In this document: one piece after another, positions 17,991 through 26,727 of the stretch
Numbering within the stretch: position 1 is the first letter of the stretch
Layout of the letters: every line of letters starts with the position of its first letter
NCBI GenBank assembly: GCA_964549765.1
Contig: CAZJWR010000004.1
Coordinates: 52,941 to 116,940, forward strand
Source of the DNA: CAZJWR01 sp964549765
GTDB lineage: Bacteria; Zixibacteria; MSB-5A5; GN15; JAAZOE01
Reading direction: 5' to 3'
Length of the DNA stretch: 64,000 bases
Notes under the pieces: generated by a model
What the model was told of the DNA's origin: nothing
The model's database searches: none
Seen by the model: only the letters and a program-made list of their open reading frames with translations
Translations under genes and position numbers: made by a program

Positions 17991-18436
17991 TGCTCCTCAA
18001 ACAACTCTTTGGCTTCGGCTTCATTGGTTTTTATCAGCGGCACATGCGTGGCGATTTTTTCCAGGGCCCGCCACAGGCCGACGTACCGTCCTTGATGCCA
18101 TTCCTGCGGCGGACGCAGGGCCATGATTTGGGACGGCTTGGTCGGTTCCAAGGCCAGCTTGCGTTCGGCGACGGCGGTTTCGATGCTGGCGATCGAAGAC
18201 ACCGATACCCATTCGCTCTTCAAGAGTCCCTTCTGCAGACGGGCGTCCTCGTTGCGCTGCTGCATCGCCTCGATCTCGGCGATCATGTTGCGCACCCACA
18301 CGCGCTGATAGATATAAAACGAGGCCGCGGCGACAATGACCACGATTACGGCCACGATGATTACATAGCGATTCTCCCAGAAACGCCGTGCCCGGGCCGA
18401 CCTCGACCGTCTGTATTTCCGGCGCCCGAGTTTCAT
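17987..18436 (-). CDS. ftsL: FtsL-like cell division protein
   Basis: 149 residues. The N-terminus is strongly basic (KLGRRKYRRSRSARARRF), followed by one membrane segment (about 25-45) and a short coiled-coil-prone stretch (IAEIEAMQQRNEDARLQKG). Small size, topology and the position between rsmH and ftsI are what identify FtsL, whose sequence is always poorly conserved. It should bridge FtsQ and FtsW-FtsI. It is about 30-50 residues longer than typical FtsL, with a C-terminal extension of unknown role. No separate ftsB was found in the cluster. Confidence 0.75.
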   Translation of the reverse strand: MKLGRRKYRRSRSARARRFWENRYVIIVAVIVVIVAAASFYIYQRVWVRNMIAEIEAMQQRNEDARLQKGLLKSEWVSVSSIASIETAVAERKLALEPTKPSQIMALRPPQEWHQGRYVGLWRALEKIATHVPLIKTNEAEAKELFEEQ

Positions 18437-19341
18437 ACTCTCTCCGCCGCCCGCAACTTGGCTGAACGGGCGCGAGGATTCATTCGGATCTCCTCCTCGG
18501 AAGCCGTGACCGGCTTTTTGGTCAGCGGTCGCAGACCATGAGCCGCCTCATTCACGGTGCGCAATTTTTTGTCGCGAATAAAATTCTTGACGATACGATC
18601 CTCGAGCGAATGGTAACTGATCACAACCAGCCGGCCCAAGGCATCCAGCAGGTCATAGGCGGCGTCGAGACCGCCTTGGAGCTGGTTCAATTCGTCGTTG
18701 ACGACCAGCCGGATGGCCTGGTAGGTGCGCGAAAGCGTCTTATTGAGGTATCGGGGGTTGGTGACCGATGCGATCACCGTGGCTAGTTCATCAGTCGTCG
18801 TCAGCGGCGAGCGGCGGCGGGCCTCGACGATGGCGCGGGCGATTTTGCGCGCGTTCTTTTCCTCGCCGTACTCAAAAAACATCCGCGCCAGTTCATCGGC
18901 GGAGGATTCATTGATCACGTTGGCTGCTGTTTTCCCCGCGCGCCGATCCATCCGAAAATCGAGCGGCCCGGCGCTCCGATAAGAAAATCCCCGGTCGGGC
19001 CGGTCGAGATGATGACCCGACACGCCCAAATCAAATAAGACTCCATTCACGCGCGTTATCCCTGCGTCAAAAGCCAGTTCCTTTAGTGAGGCGAATTCGC
19101 CCCGTACAAGCGCCACCTGCGAAGCGAATCGCGCCACCCGGTGACTGACGGCTTCGATCGCTTCATCATCCCTGTCTATCGCTAAGACCCGTCCTGAAGG
19201 TCGCAGTTGAGAAAGAATCGCCAGGGTATGGGAACCACCGCCGGCGGTAGCGTCGACGTAGACGCCGTCACGCCGGGTCACAAGAAATCCGATGGCTTCG
19301 TCGACCAGCACCGGCCGATGATAGCTATCGGTCGTCGCCAT
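18433..19341 (-). CDS. rsmH: 16S rRNA (cytosine1402-N4)-methyltransferase
   Basis: 302-residue SAM-dependent enzyme (formerly MraW) that methylates C1402 of 16S rRNA. The start HRPVLVDEAIGFL, SAM motif YVDATAGGGSHTLAIL, FDLGVSGHHLDRPDRGFSYR and the closing TKKPVTAS..E...NPRARSAKLRAAERV are characteristic. It is the second gene of the dcw cluster, overlapping mraZ by 17 bp and ftsL by four. Confidence 0.98.
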   Translation of the reverse strand: MATTDSYHRPVLVDEAIGFLVTRRDGVYVDATAGGGSHTLAILSQLRPSGRVLAIDRDDEAIEAVSHRVARFASQVALVRGEFASLKELAFDAGITRVNGVLFDLGVSGHHLDRPDRGFSYRSAGPLDFRMDRRAGKTAANVINESSADELARMFFEYGEEKNARKIARAIVEARRRSPLTTTDELATVIASVTNPRYLNKTLSRTYQAIRLVVNDELNQLQGGLDAAYDLLDALGRLVVISYHSLEDRIVKNFIRDKKLRTVNEAAHGLRPLTKKPVTASEEEIRMNPRARSAKLRAAERV

Positions 19342-19813
19342 CCTCCTGCAGCTCCTCGGCCACTTCTTCGGCTACCTCTTCGTAGGTCTTTCCGTACTCG
19401 TTCAGGTACTTCTCATAGTGGTCGGGATTCCAAATTTCTATGGTTTGGTCCACCCCGATGACAAGAACTTCCTTGCCTAAAGCCGCCAATTGTCGCAACT
19501 TGTCGGGGATGGTAATCCGGCCCGACCGGTCAATGCGGACAAGGGAGGTAAATTGGTATAGGCGACGATTGAAATAGCGGATGTTGCGCTTGATCGATGC
19601 TTTGCGACTGATCAGCCGCTTATAGGTATTCCATCCCTCTTCGGTGTACAGCATCAGGCAACCATCCAGGCCTTCGGTCAGGACCATTTGTTCGCCGGCG
19701 GGAATCCCCTTTTTTTTCGAGGTTTCCTCGTCGCCGGGCCGAATCCTGGCAGGGATTGATAAGCGACCTTTGTCGTCGATGGTACAGGTGAATGATCCGC
19801 AGAAACCGATCAA
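19325..19813 (-). CDS. mraZ: Transcriptional regulator MraZ
   Basis: 162-residue AbrB-fold DNA-binding protein, first gene of the dcw operon and its autoregulator. It carries the paired DxxR repeats of the family: TIDDKGRLSIPARIR (about 11-25) and RIDRSGRITIPDKLRQLA (about 95-112). The start is a TTG at 19813. No in-frame ATG exists, a stop lies shortly upstream, and the TTG gives the usual family N-terminus (MxGxxxxTxDDKGR). A poor start codon next to the MraZ boxes suggests low basal translation. The C-terminal tail is longer and acidic (EEVAEEVAEELQEDGDD). Confidence 0.95.
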   Translation of the reverse strand: MIGFCGSFTCTIDDKGRLSIPARIRPGDEETSKKKGIPAGEQMVLTEGLDGCLMLYTEEGWNTYKRLISRKASIKRNIRYFNRRLYQFTSLVRIDRSGRITIPDKLRQLAALGKEVLVIGVDQTIEIWNPDHYEKYLNEYGKTYEEVAEEVAEELQEDGDDR

Positions 19814-19826
19814 TTCGCGCCTACTT

Positions 19827-19861
19827 TCCCATTACTTCCCATATTGTCCCATTGTTTCCCC
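19827..19861 (-). promoter_or_regulatory. MraZ operator: four direct repeats
   Basis: On the minus strand the sequence reads GGGGA-N5-TGGGA-N5-TGGGA-N5-TGGGA: four 5-bp boxes with an exact 10-bp period (box edges at 19857-19861, 19847-19851, 19837-19841, 19827-19831). This is the known MraZ recognition arrangement (TGGGN repeats with 5-bp spacers). It ends 13 bp before the mraZ TTG, so bound MraZ would also block the ribosome-binding region. Confidence 0.85.
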
Positions 19862-19862
19862 C

Positions 19863-19891
19863 AAATTGGGGTTTGAGGTATAAAATGTCAA
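19863..19891 (-). promoter_or_regulatory. Candidate dcw operon promoter
   Basis: A perfect TTGACA on the minus strand (19886-19891) lies just upstream of the MraZ boxes. At 17 bp spacing the -10 position (19863-19868) reads CAATTT, a poor match. The position relative to the operator is right for an autoregulated dcw promoter, but the -10 is unconvincing. Confidence 0.35.
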
Positions 19892-20202
19892 GCAAAAAAA
19901 GGAAAAAATTGTTGGCGTAATCTATTCATCCGCAACAAATAACAGATGGAATTTTTTAATATACTTCTACCCCGCTGAATAGCAAGTTCTCCACGGTTTC
20001 TGTCTCTTTCCCACCGAAGGCGCCGGCGAAATAGCGAAAGCTTCCGACACGTATTGGGTCTTTCCCATAATTCCACATCAATAATTTCCGACCTGACCAC
20101 ATCATTTAATCGACAGAAATAATCGATTGCCTCACAATGACTTGCGACATCTATTTCATGAGACTTTCTTCGTCGGGAGGCATCGCTCTTGCACAGAAAA
20201 AC
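19892..20202. other. Divergent intergenic region, no gene seen
   Basis: This stretch lies between the dcw promoter and the C25 peptidase leader. Short open frames exist (for example 19888-20100 on the minus strand), but they have no ribosome-binding site or protein-like composition. A poly-A/T-rich segment (19892-19965) borders the dcw promoter side. No RNA gene or riboswitch was recognised. Confidence 0.4.
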
Positions 20203-20226
20203 CCCGTTGCGAAGCTAAACAACGGG
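20203..20226 (+). promoter_or_regulatory. Leader hairpin overlapping the Shine-Dalgarno
   Basis: Arms CCCGTTG (20203-20209) and CAACGGG (20220-20226) pair perfectly over 7 bp with a 10-base loop. The right arm includes the start of GGGAG, the ribosome-binding site of the peptidase gene at 20234. Folding would partly hide the site. There is no U-tract, so it is not a terminator. Confidence 0.4.
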
Positions 20227-20233
20227 AGACGAT

Positions 20234-22561
20234 ATGCGCGCGTTTTCGTCGATTCTCATGATTGTGCTTTTCGGCATGGCGACCGCCTCGGCGGCGACCG
20301 TCGATACCGTCCGGTTCGATCCCGACCGGTTGCATATCGACGCCGGCGCCCGCCGCATAATTTACGATAATATTACTAATATTAACGATCCCGGCCGCCC
20401 GGCGGTTCCGGCGCTGACGCGAATCTATCACGCCGATAACTCCGGGCTGCTCGCCAAATTGTCCGTGCGCGTCCTCCGCGCCGATACGCTGCCCCTCGAA
20501 TTCGATCCGGCGATCAATGCCCCGGATCAGATGACGTCGATCGACGGAACGGTTTTTTCCAACCGGCCTTCCCTGCTGCCGTCGGATACATATTTCCCGG
20601 CGGGGGCCGGTCAAACCTCGGCCGCGATAGCCGGCGACCAGGCCCTCTGGACAGTGACGCTTTTCCCGGTTCAATATCTCGGCGACAGCACGATAATTTT
20701 CAATCGCCTGATCGAGATCGCCATTGATGACCCTTGCGCCCGTACCGGTGATTGGGATTCGCCGTCCCAAACCTCTTTCCGTACGTCGGTGTTTGCAGCC
20801 GACGAATGCGATTCTTCGGGCTGTCCGGTAGGTCATGATTACGTCATCGTCACCTCGCCCGATCTCGCCGACGCGTTCGGCTCCCTGCTGAACCTCAAGC
20901 GGCAGACCGGTTATGATGCCGTCATCGCCCTCACCGATTCTATATTCGCCCACTACAACGGCGTCGATAACGCCGATGCCCTGCGCCGGTACCTGTCCGA
21001 CTGCTACCAAACCGGGACGCGGTATGTGCTTCTTGGCGGCGATGAGGACCGGGTTCCGGTTCGCTATGTCTACTACTACGAAACCGATACGATCCCCTCC
21101 CTGCCGAACCTGATAATCAGCGATACATATTTCGCCGACTATGACGGCGATTGGGACGCCGATGGCGACGGCGTTTACGGCGAACCGATCAGCGACAATC
21201 CCGATATCGGGCCGGAGGTGGCTATCGGGCGCCTGCCGTTTTCGGAGCCTTCTCAGGTAATCGCGTATACCGCTATCCTCGAAGCATACCTGTTCGATCC
21301 GGGCAATGGCGACCGATCATATCTGAATCGTTCGCTCTTCTTCTGTTCCGATCAAATGCGCGATTATTTCGATGGAGGCCAGCAGTATGTGGTCGCGGAG
21401 GCTTTTCCAGCGTCGATTACCGCCGAATGCGAACTTCTGGCCGAGACGCCCAACGGCGAGGCCGTATCTCCTATCGGGCCGACGAATGATGCCGTAATAG
21501 CGGGCATGGCCGACGGCTACGGCATGATAAATATCCTCGCGCATGGGCGGGCTGACGGATTTACAACCAAATCCTCGCTGTATAATGAATTTCCACGGTC
21601 GATGATCCTCACGCCGGATGATGTGGGAAGCAATCTATCGTTGGGCGCGGTGGCATCCAATCACAAACCGGCGCTGTATTACAGCATAGCGTGCTCGCAA
21701 GCCGCCTTTGATCTCGAAGCGGCATATTCAATGCCAGGACTCTCGGTGGTTGAACGATTGCTGTCGCTCGACGGCTCCGGCGCCGTCGGCTTGGTTGCGT
21801 TTACTCGTTGGGGTTGGGTTGGTTCCAGCTATAAGCTCATGCAATCCTTTTATCAGCATCTTTTCTCGGACGCCGACGGCCGGCCGGTCGAGGCGTTGAA
21901 TCGGTCGCATCTCGAATACCCTTACTACACCGATCAAATCTACGGCCAGAATTTCTTCGGCGATCCGTCGCTTTGCGTTTACTTTGCATCGCCGTCCCGA
22001 GTTCGACTGGATGCTCCGGAAAATTATTCTCCCGGCGGCTCAATTATCTGCCATATCACACTCGACGGTCAGCCGCTGGCGGATTATCCTGTTACCGTTG
22101 CGTGGGGAGAGTCGCGATATGAAACGATCGTCTCCGACGGTGATGGTGCGGTTCCGATCACATTCGCTGCCAATGATACAAGTACCGTCATAATGACCGC
22201 CGTCGCGGACGGCGCCGTCGCCGGACGAGCCGTTATGCAGCCCTCCATCACCGCCGACGCCGACGACAACGACCTGACGCCGCATCAGTTCGCGCTCCGG
22301 CAGAATTATCCGAACCCCTTCAATCCCTCTACGACCATATCATTCACCCTGACCCGCCGCCAGCAGGTCACTCTGGAAATCTACGATATCCTCGGCCGGG
22401 TCGTCACCCGTCTTATCGACGGCGTTCAGGAAAGCGGCGAGCATCAAATCGAATGGAACGGGACCGACCGGGACGGCAATAACATCGCCAGCGGCATTTA
22501 CCTGTATCGCATAATCAGTAAAGAGGGGACATCGTGCCGGAAAATGACGATGGTCAAATGA
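20234..22561 (+). CDS. Secreted C25 (gingipain-like) cysteine peptidase with C-terminal sorting domain
   Basis: 775 residues. A signal peptide (about 1-20, ending ASA) is followed by a propeptide-like region. The caspase-fold C25 domain (about 200-590) holds the predicted catalytic dyad His437 (NILAHGRADG) and Cys487 (YYSIACSQAAFD). An Ig-like domain (about 590-680) follows, then a C-terminal domain with NYPNPFNPSTTISF, YDILGRVV and GIYLYRI, the type sorted by the type IX system or a related FlgD-like fold. An Asp/Gly run near 300-320 may bind Ca. The enzyme is predicted to act outside the cell on proteins. The gene is monocistronic and its last 8 bp overlap the convergent glycosyltransferase gene. 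Confidence 0.85.
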   Translation: MRAFSSILMIVLFGMATASAATVDTVRFDPDRLHIDAGARRIIYDNITNINDPGRPAVPALTRIYHADNSGLLAKLSVRVLRADTLPLEFDPAINAPDQMTSIDGTVFSNRPSLLPSDTYFPAGAGQTSAAIAGDQALWTVTLFPVQYLGDSTIIFNRLIEIAIDDPCARTGDWDSPSQTSFRTSVFAADECDSSGCPVGHDYVIVTSPDLADAFGSLLNLKRQTGYDAVIALTDSIFAHYNGVDNADALRRYLSDCYQTGTRYVLLGGDEDRVPVRYVYYYETDTIPSLPNLIISDTYFADYDGDWDADGDGVYGEPISDNPDIGPEVAIGRLPFSEPSQVIAYTAILEAYLFDPGNGDRSYLNRSLFFCSDQMRDYFDGGQQYVVAEAFPASITAECELLAETPNGEAVSPIGPTNDAVIAGMADGYGMINILAHGRADGFTTKSSLYNEFPRSMILTPDDVGSNLSLGAVASNHKPALYYSIACSQAAFDLEAAYSMPGLSVVERLLSLDGSGAVGLVAFTRWGWVGSSYKLMQSFYQHLFSDADGRPVEALNRSHLEYPYYTDQIYGQNFFGDPSLCVYFASPSRVRLDAPENYSPGGSIICHITLDGQPLADYPVTVAWGESRYETIVSDGDGAVPITFAANDTSTVIMTAVADGAVAGRAVMQPSITADADDNDLTPHQFALRQNYPNPFNPSTTISFTLTRRQQVTLEIYDILGRVVTRLIDGVQESGEHQIEWNGTDRDGNNIASGIYLYRIISKEGTSCRKMTMVK

Positions 22562-23453
22562 TTTTTCTCAGAAGATGATAAGCGGAGCGGGGGACGGCCG
22601 CCAGCATCAACAGCAGACCCGCCGCATACGGAAGCGGCCGCCGAACAAATTTCGCGATCGCCGATCCGTCGCGCATTCGTTCCTGCTTCAGGAAATACCG
22701 GAACATGCCGTAGTGCGATATCCAGATCATTTTCGGTTTTCGTTTCGATACCGATCCGCCGACGTGATGCTCGATCACACCTTCCGCACAATAATAATTG
22801 ACAAACCCGCCGTCGTGGAGACGGCGGCAGAAATCCACGTCGTTGAAGAATATGCCGAATGATTCATCCAGCATACCGACGTCGTCGATCGAAAACCGGG
22901 AAATGAGCATGGCCGCACCCATCGGCTGTTCGACCGGACAGGATTCGGCATGATCGAACTCTCCCATTTTCCAGCCGTTGAATAACTTGGATCGGGGAAA
23001 CAGGTGCGCCAAGCCGCTCAGCTCGAATAATAGATGAAGATACCGGGGAAATCGGCGACAATTCCTCTGCAGGATGCCGTCAAAACCTACCATCCGGGGT
23101 CCGACCACACCGGGTCGGTCGAGTCTATCATAACAGCGAAGCAGCGCCGCCAGACATCCCGGCCTGATGCGGATATCCTGGTTGAGAAGCCAGAGTAATT
23201 CATGTTGGGCCGCCGCGATTCCCTGATTGATGGCACGAGCAAACCCCAAATTTCGCGGATTCTTTATAATATGCACGTCCGGATGATGCTGTTCGATGAA
23301 TTCGACCGTGCCGTCGGTGGAATGGTTGTCGACGACGATGATATCATGGATATGATCGGTCAGGTCCGCCTCAAGGCTGTCGAGGCAGTCGCGGATGAAA
23401 TCGATGCCGTGGAAGGTGATGACGACGGCCGATATATTATGTCGTTCATCCAT
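22554..23453 (-). CDS. Glycosyltransferase family 2 (rhamnosyltransferase-like)
   Basis: 299 residues with the GT-A fold. N-terminal SAVVITFHG, the nucleotide-binding VVDNHSTDGT (about 39-48), NLGFARAINQGI and the DxD-like NQDIRI are typical of the WbbL subgroup of GT2, which often transfers rhamnose in O-antigen or exopolysaccharide synthesis. ED-type catalytic residues fall in FFNDVDFCRR. A hydrophobic C-terminal stretch (PYAAGLLLMLAAV) suggests membrane association. It is the last gene of a glycosyltransferase operon and overlaps its upstream neighbour by 8 bp. The substrate cannot be told from sequence. Confidence 0.85.
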   Translation of the reverse strand: MDERHNISAVVITFHGIDFIRDCLDSLEADLTDHIHDIIVVDNHSTDGTVEFIEQHHPDVHIIKNPRNLGFARAINQGIAAAQHELLWLLNQDIRIRPGCLAALLRCYDRLDRPGVVGPRMVGFDGILQRNCRRFPRYLHLLFELSGLAHLFPRSKLFNGWKMGEFDHAESCPVEQPMGAAMLISRFSIDDVGMLDESFGIFFNDVDFCRRLHDGGFVNYYCAEGVIEHHVGGSVSKRKPKMIWISHYGMFRYFLKQERMRDGSAIAKFVRRPLPYAAGLLLMLAAVPRSAYHLLRKII

Positions 23454-24690
23454 GAATCACCCGATCGAATACGGCGGCAAATTGGCGGGCTGTCTCCAGC
23501 CGCGTTAACCGCGATATATCTTCTTTCTGCCACGATGCACCCTGCTGAAAATCCCGGAACAGCGTTAGGATATTTTCCGCCAGAGTTTGCACGTCGCCGG
23601 GTTGGGAAGACAGCCCGCCATGATGATCATGTATCAACTTCTCGGCCTCGCCTCCGGAGGGAACGGCGGCCAGGATCGGCGCCGGAAGCGCCAGGTAGTC
23701 GAACATCTTACCCGGAGAAAAATCCCTGTATCGCGGCGGCACAGAGAGAAGATATGCCGAAGCCGTTGCTGCCTGCCGCAACGCCTCGCGGTGCGGAAGA
23801 TATCCATGCAATTGAATCTGCTTTTGCCATCCATGCGTTTTCGCCTCAGCCATCATCCGGGAGGGGTCGGCGGAGCCGATAAACGAAAAATGAATTTTCT
23901 CCGATAATCGTGGTTCGGTATCGGCGGCTATACGTGCCGCCCGAAAAAACTGTTCCGATTCTATCAAATGCCCCACGGTTCCCATGTGGCAGAGGATAAA
24001 CCGTGACCGATCCGGCTGCATGTTGAGCGAGGCGAAATCATCGGGATCAAAGCCGCTCGTGATGGTATTGGCGCGGGCAAATATATCGACGCCGATGGTA
24101 TCGTTGACGCGGGTCACGGCGTCGGCGCGTTCGACGATCTGCCGCAGGAGATCATAGGCGCGCGCCGTTTGCCGATCATCCTTATAGAGCTCCTCCGGCG
24201 GACGCGATTCCCAGATATCCCGAAAATCGGCCACCCACGGCAGTGAGAATTCCCTGGCAATTTCCATCGCAACAAGATGCGCCGTGACCGGCGGCGAGGA
24301 CGAAAGGACGACGTCTATTTTGCGTTCTCGGATTATTTTTCGCGCCGTCCGCAGGGCCGCGCGTTTCCATCCGATTTTCGAATCGGGCCAGAATCGTTTG
24401 AGGGCATCGCGCGTCGTCACTGGAATTCTGGATTCGACGCGGGCCGGCAGAGGCAGAAACCGGCCGATCCGGGCCGGGTCGCTCGAACCGGACCGATACA
24501 CGACAACTTCGGCGGGAAGCTCCTCAAGCAAACTGGTGTCGTATGCGCCGTATCGGATCGGTCTTACCGTCAACACCGCGACGTCGTAGCCGCATTGCGG
24601 CAAATATTTGGCGAGCTTGGCCATGCGTTGCACGCCGCCCATGCCCAACGGCGGAAAATAATAGGCAACTATCAACGCCGTCTTATTCAT
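23446..24690 (-). CDS. Glycosyltransferase family 4
   Basis: 414 residues, GT-B fold. The N-terminal domain begins ALIVAYYFPPLGMGGVQRMAKLAKYLP, a typical donor/acceptor lid of GT4 enzymes. The C-terminal domain has LCHMGTVGHL and SPGKMFDYLALPAPILAAVPSGGEAEKLI in place of the usual EX7E region. It likely adds a sugar to a surface polysaccharide or glycan carrier in the cytoplasm. It overlaps both flanking genes (8 bp and 4 bp), so it is translated together with them. Confidence 0.85.
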   Translation of the reverse strand: MNKTALIVAYYFPPLGMGGVQRMAKLAKYLPQCGYDVAVLTVRPIRYGAYDTSLLEELPAEVVVYRSGSSDPARIGRFLPLPARVESRIPVTTRDALKRFWPDSKIGWKRAALRTARKIIRERKIDVVLSSSPPVTAHLVAMEIAREFSLPWVADFRDIWESRPPEELYKDDRQTARAYDLLRQIVERADAVTRVNDTIGVDIFARANTITSGFDPDDFASLNMQPDRSRFILCHMGTVGHLIESEQFFRAARIAADTEPRLSEKIHFSFIGSADPSRMMAEAKTHGWQKQIQLHGYLPHREALRQAATASAYLLSVPPRYRDFSPGKMFDYLALPAPILAAVPSGGEAEKLIHDHHGGLSSQPGDVQTLAENILTLFRDFQQGASWQKEDISRLTRLETARQFAAVFDRVIHG

Positions 24691-25754
24691 TTGCCGGCCA
24701 ATTCCATAAATAACCCTTTGGCGCGTTCCATATTATCTTCCCATATCGCCCGCGACTCGATAATCCGGCGGTTTTCCTGTGCGGCAGCGGCAAAACGTTT
24801 CCGCATGCCGGCGGCCTGAATGATGGCGTCCGCCAGCGACGACGCCGATTTTGGCTCAAAAAGCAATCCGTTTCGGCCATGTGTAATCCACTCGCGATTG
24901 CCCTCGATATTCGTCACGATCGGGAACACGCCCACCGACATCGCCTGCAACAGCGCTACCGATGTCGAATCCGACAGCGATGCCGATAGATATATATCGT
25001 ACTCACGAAGAGCGTCCTGAAAATCGATGTGATTTGGAATGAACGGGTGCACACTGATAATATCTGGAAGTGACCGTTTCTGAATTTCCCGTGTGAATTC
25101 AATACCACGATCCTTTTCCCCCAGCAGATCAATGTGTATGTCGATCCGGCCGCGCACGAGCGCGGCTCCGGCAATGATCGTGTCCGGGCTGTATACCGGC
25201 TGAAATCCTCTCGGGGCCACTATCCGGAGTGGCCCGTCGGTCGGGAAAGATGATTTGACGATTCCGGTGAACGCCTTCCGGTCAATCCCGAACAGCACGC
25301 GAACAACTCTGCCGGGATCGATATATTTCGCGGCGACATGCTTGAGGTTATCATTGTCCACGGTGCAATACGAGGCATGCGCCAGCGTCCGGGACATATG
25401 TCGACGATGCACGAACGACCGGTCGGCCGCCCGCAGAAGGTCGCTTCCCCAGGCCGTCACCACCACCGGACAGGCCGTGCAAAATGACGCCAGCCAGCCG
25501 TATGATATGACATAATGCGCGCTGACGACATCGGGATGAAAATCCGCAACGGCGGCATACATATCCCCCCGGGCGAGCCGATAATCGATCATCCCGATCC
25601 CGGTCGGCCGCCGCCCCTGGTATACTCGATACGACGCCCCCTCCGTTGGCTCCAATGAAAACAGGGCCACATCGAATCCCTCATCGGCGAAATACCGGCA
25701 CCAGCGGTCGGTATGCACCGAACGCCCATCAGCCATTACCAGAAGCCTGATCAT
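24687..25754 (-). CDS. Glycosyltransferase family 4
   Basis: 355 residues, GT-B fold. N-terminal half: RLLVMADGRSVHTDRWCRYFADEGFDVALFSLEP, then VVSAHYVISYGW and VVTAWGSDLL. C-terminal half: RIVAPRGFQPVY and a nucleotide-sugar binding region with SDSTSVALLQAMSVG, which matches the GT4 EX7E-type segment. Similar proteins are annotated as group 1 glycosyltransferases in surface-glycan clusters. ATGA overlap leads into the next GT4. The substrate is unknown. Confidence 0.82.
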   Translation of the reverse strand: MIRLLVMADGRSVHTDRWCRYFADEGFDVALFSLEPTEGASYRVYQGRRPTGIGMIDYRLARGDMYAAVADFHPDVVSAHYVISYGWLASFCTACPVVVTAWGSDLLRAADRSFVHRRHMSRTLAHASYCTVDNDNLKHVAAKYIDPGRVVRVLFGIDRKAFTGIVKSSFPTDGPLRIVAPRGFQPVYSPDTIIAGAALVRGRIDIHIDLLGEKDRGIEFTREIQKRSLPDIISVHPFIPNHIDFQDALREYDIYLSASLSDSTSVALLQAMSVGVFPIVTNIEGNREWITHGRNGLLFEPKSASSLADAIIQAAGMRKRFAAAAQENRRIIESRAIWEDNMERAKGLFMELAGK

Positions 25755-25755
25755 C

Positions 25756-26727
25756 CTATCGTCCCATCCATCGCCGCATCCGCGAACGGTGCGAGTAGAT
25801 ATCGAATTCCACCTTGGCGCCGCCCCATCGTTCCTTGTAGGCGATCAATTCTCCGGCATCCGGCGGCGAGGCGCCGAGATTAATCTTCGTGACGCCTTTC
25901 GCGGCGGCCTTTTCGACGGCGTCGTACAGCAAAACTTGATTGGGCTTGTATCGGCGCCATTCATAGTCGGATACGACGCGCCAGTTGATCAGCGTATCAC
26001 CATAGACGAAGTTGACCTGCGACGCGACCAGCCGCCCCTCGATCATCAAACCCGGCCAGTACACGAGATCCGAATCAGCCATGACATCGGCCAGGGCATG
26101 GAAAAATCCGCGCCGGTACAGCGGCCGCCGCCGCCCGTGCCGGCGTTCCGTCAGGCAATACAACCGATAAAAATCATCGATATCGGTCCGGCTGTGTATC
26201 CGGACTATCTTTGTATCTGCTTTGGCCCCGGTGCGCAAATCCCGCTTGATCCGCCGATGCGGCTCGAAATCATCGATCGAATCGATCCCGATTATATGCG
26301 TGAAACTGCGGTCGCACTGCAGCTTCATCCGCTCCCCATGGTTCAATTGCCCGTCGAAATCGGTAATCGTGATCCGCGAATAACTTCGCGCATTCAGATA
26401 CAAGGCGACATGATCGACAAAACGAGCCTTCGATTCCTCCTGCACGTTCTCATGGAATATAGCGCTCCCGTAGGTGTGATTGGGCATGGAATCGAATGAC
26501 GACACCCCGAATCTTCTCGTGATTATCGCCGGGAGCCCGGCGATGATGCGTCCGTTATCGTATCCGCAAAAGAAAACCGCCTCGGCGCTGACGCCGACGC
26601 GGCCGGCGGACAGACCTTGAACGCACACATCGGCCCACGTCACCGTCTGGAAGAACGACCCCTTCCGGCAGAGTCGATTCCATTCCGTCACGTCGAGTGA
26701 CTGACGATCGATGACACGAAGATCCAT
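25756..26727 (-). CDS. FemAB/BioF2-like GNAT-fold acyltransferase
   Basis: 323 residues. N-terminal GSFFQTVTWADVC and the C-terminal block VNFVYGDTLINWRVVSDYEWRRYKPN, then KINLGASPPDAGELIAYKERWGGAKVEF, are the pattern of FemAB-like or BioF2-like acetyltransferases. These often lie in exopolysaccharide or sorting-linked glycan clusters. The family uses aminoacyl-tRNA or acyl-CoA donors; which applies here is unclear. It stands one base upstream of the glycosyltransferases, so a role in decorating a surface glycan is a reasonable inference. The start codon is directly before the stop of the upstream propeller gene. Confidence 0.75.
   Translation of the reverse strand: MDLRVIDRQSLDVTEWNRLCRKGSFFQTVTWADVCVQGLSAGRVGVSAEAVFFCGYDNGRIIAGLPAIITRRFGVSSFDSMPNHTYGSAIFHENVQEESKARFVDHVALYLNARSYSRITITDFDGQLNHGERMKLQCDRSFTHIIGIDSIDDFEPHRRIKRDLRTGAKADTKIVRIHSRTDIDDFYRLYCLTERRHGRRRPLYRRGFFHALADVMADSDLVYWPGLMIEGRLVASQVNFVYGDTLINWRVVSDYEWRRYKPNQVLLYDAVEKAAAKGVTKINLGASPPDAGELIAYKERWGGAKVEFDIYSHRSRMRRWMGR

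Noticed and set aside
19888..20100. 70-codon minus-strand frame upstream of mraZ
   Set aside because: No ribosome site, atypical composition, and covers the probable dcw promoter.
20185..20226. Possible c-di-GMP-I riboswitch (GCACAG ... CTAAAC motif)
   Set aside because: Only short fragments resemble the aptamer; the conserved core GCAAAC/CGCAAAGCC and tetraloop receptor are absent.
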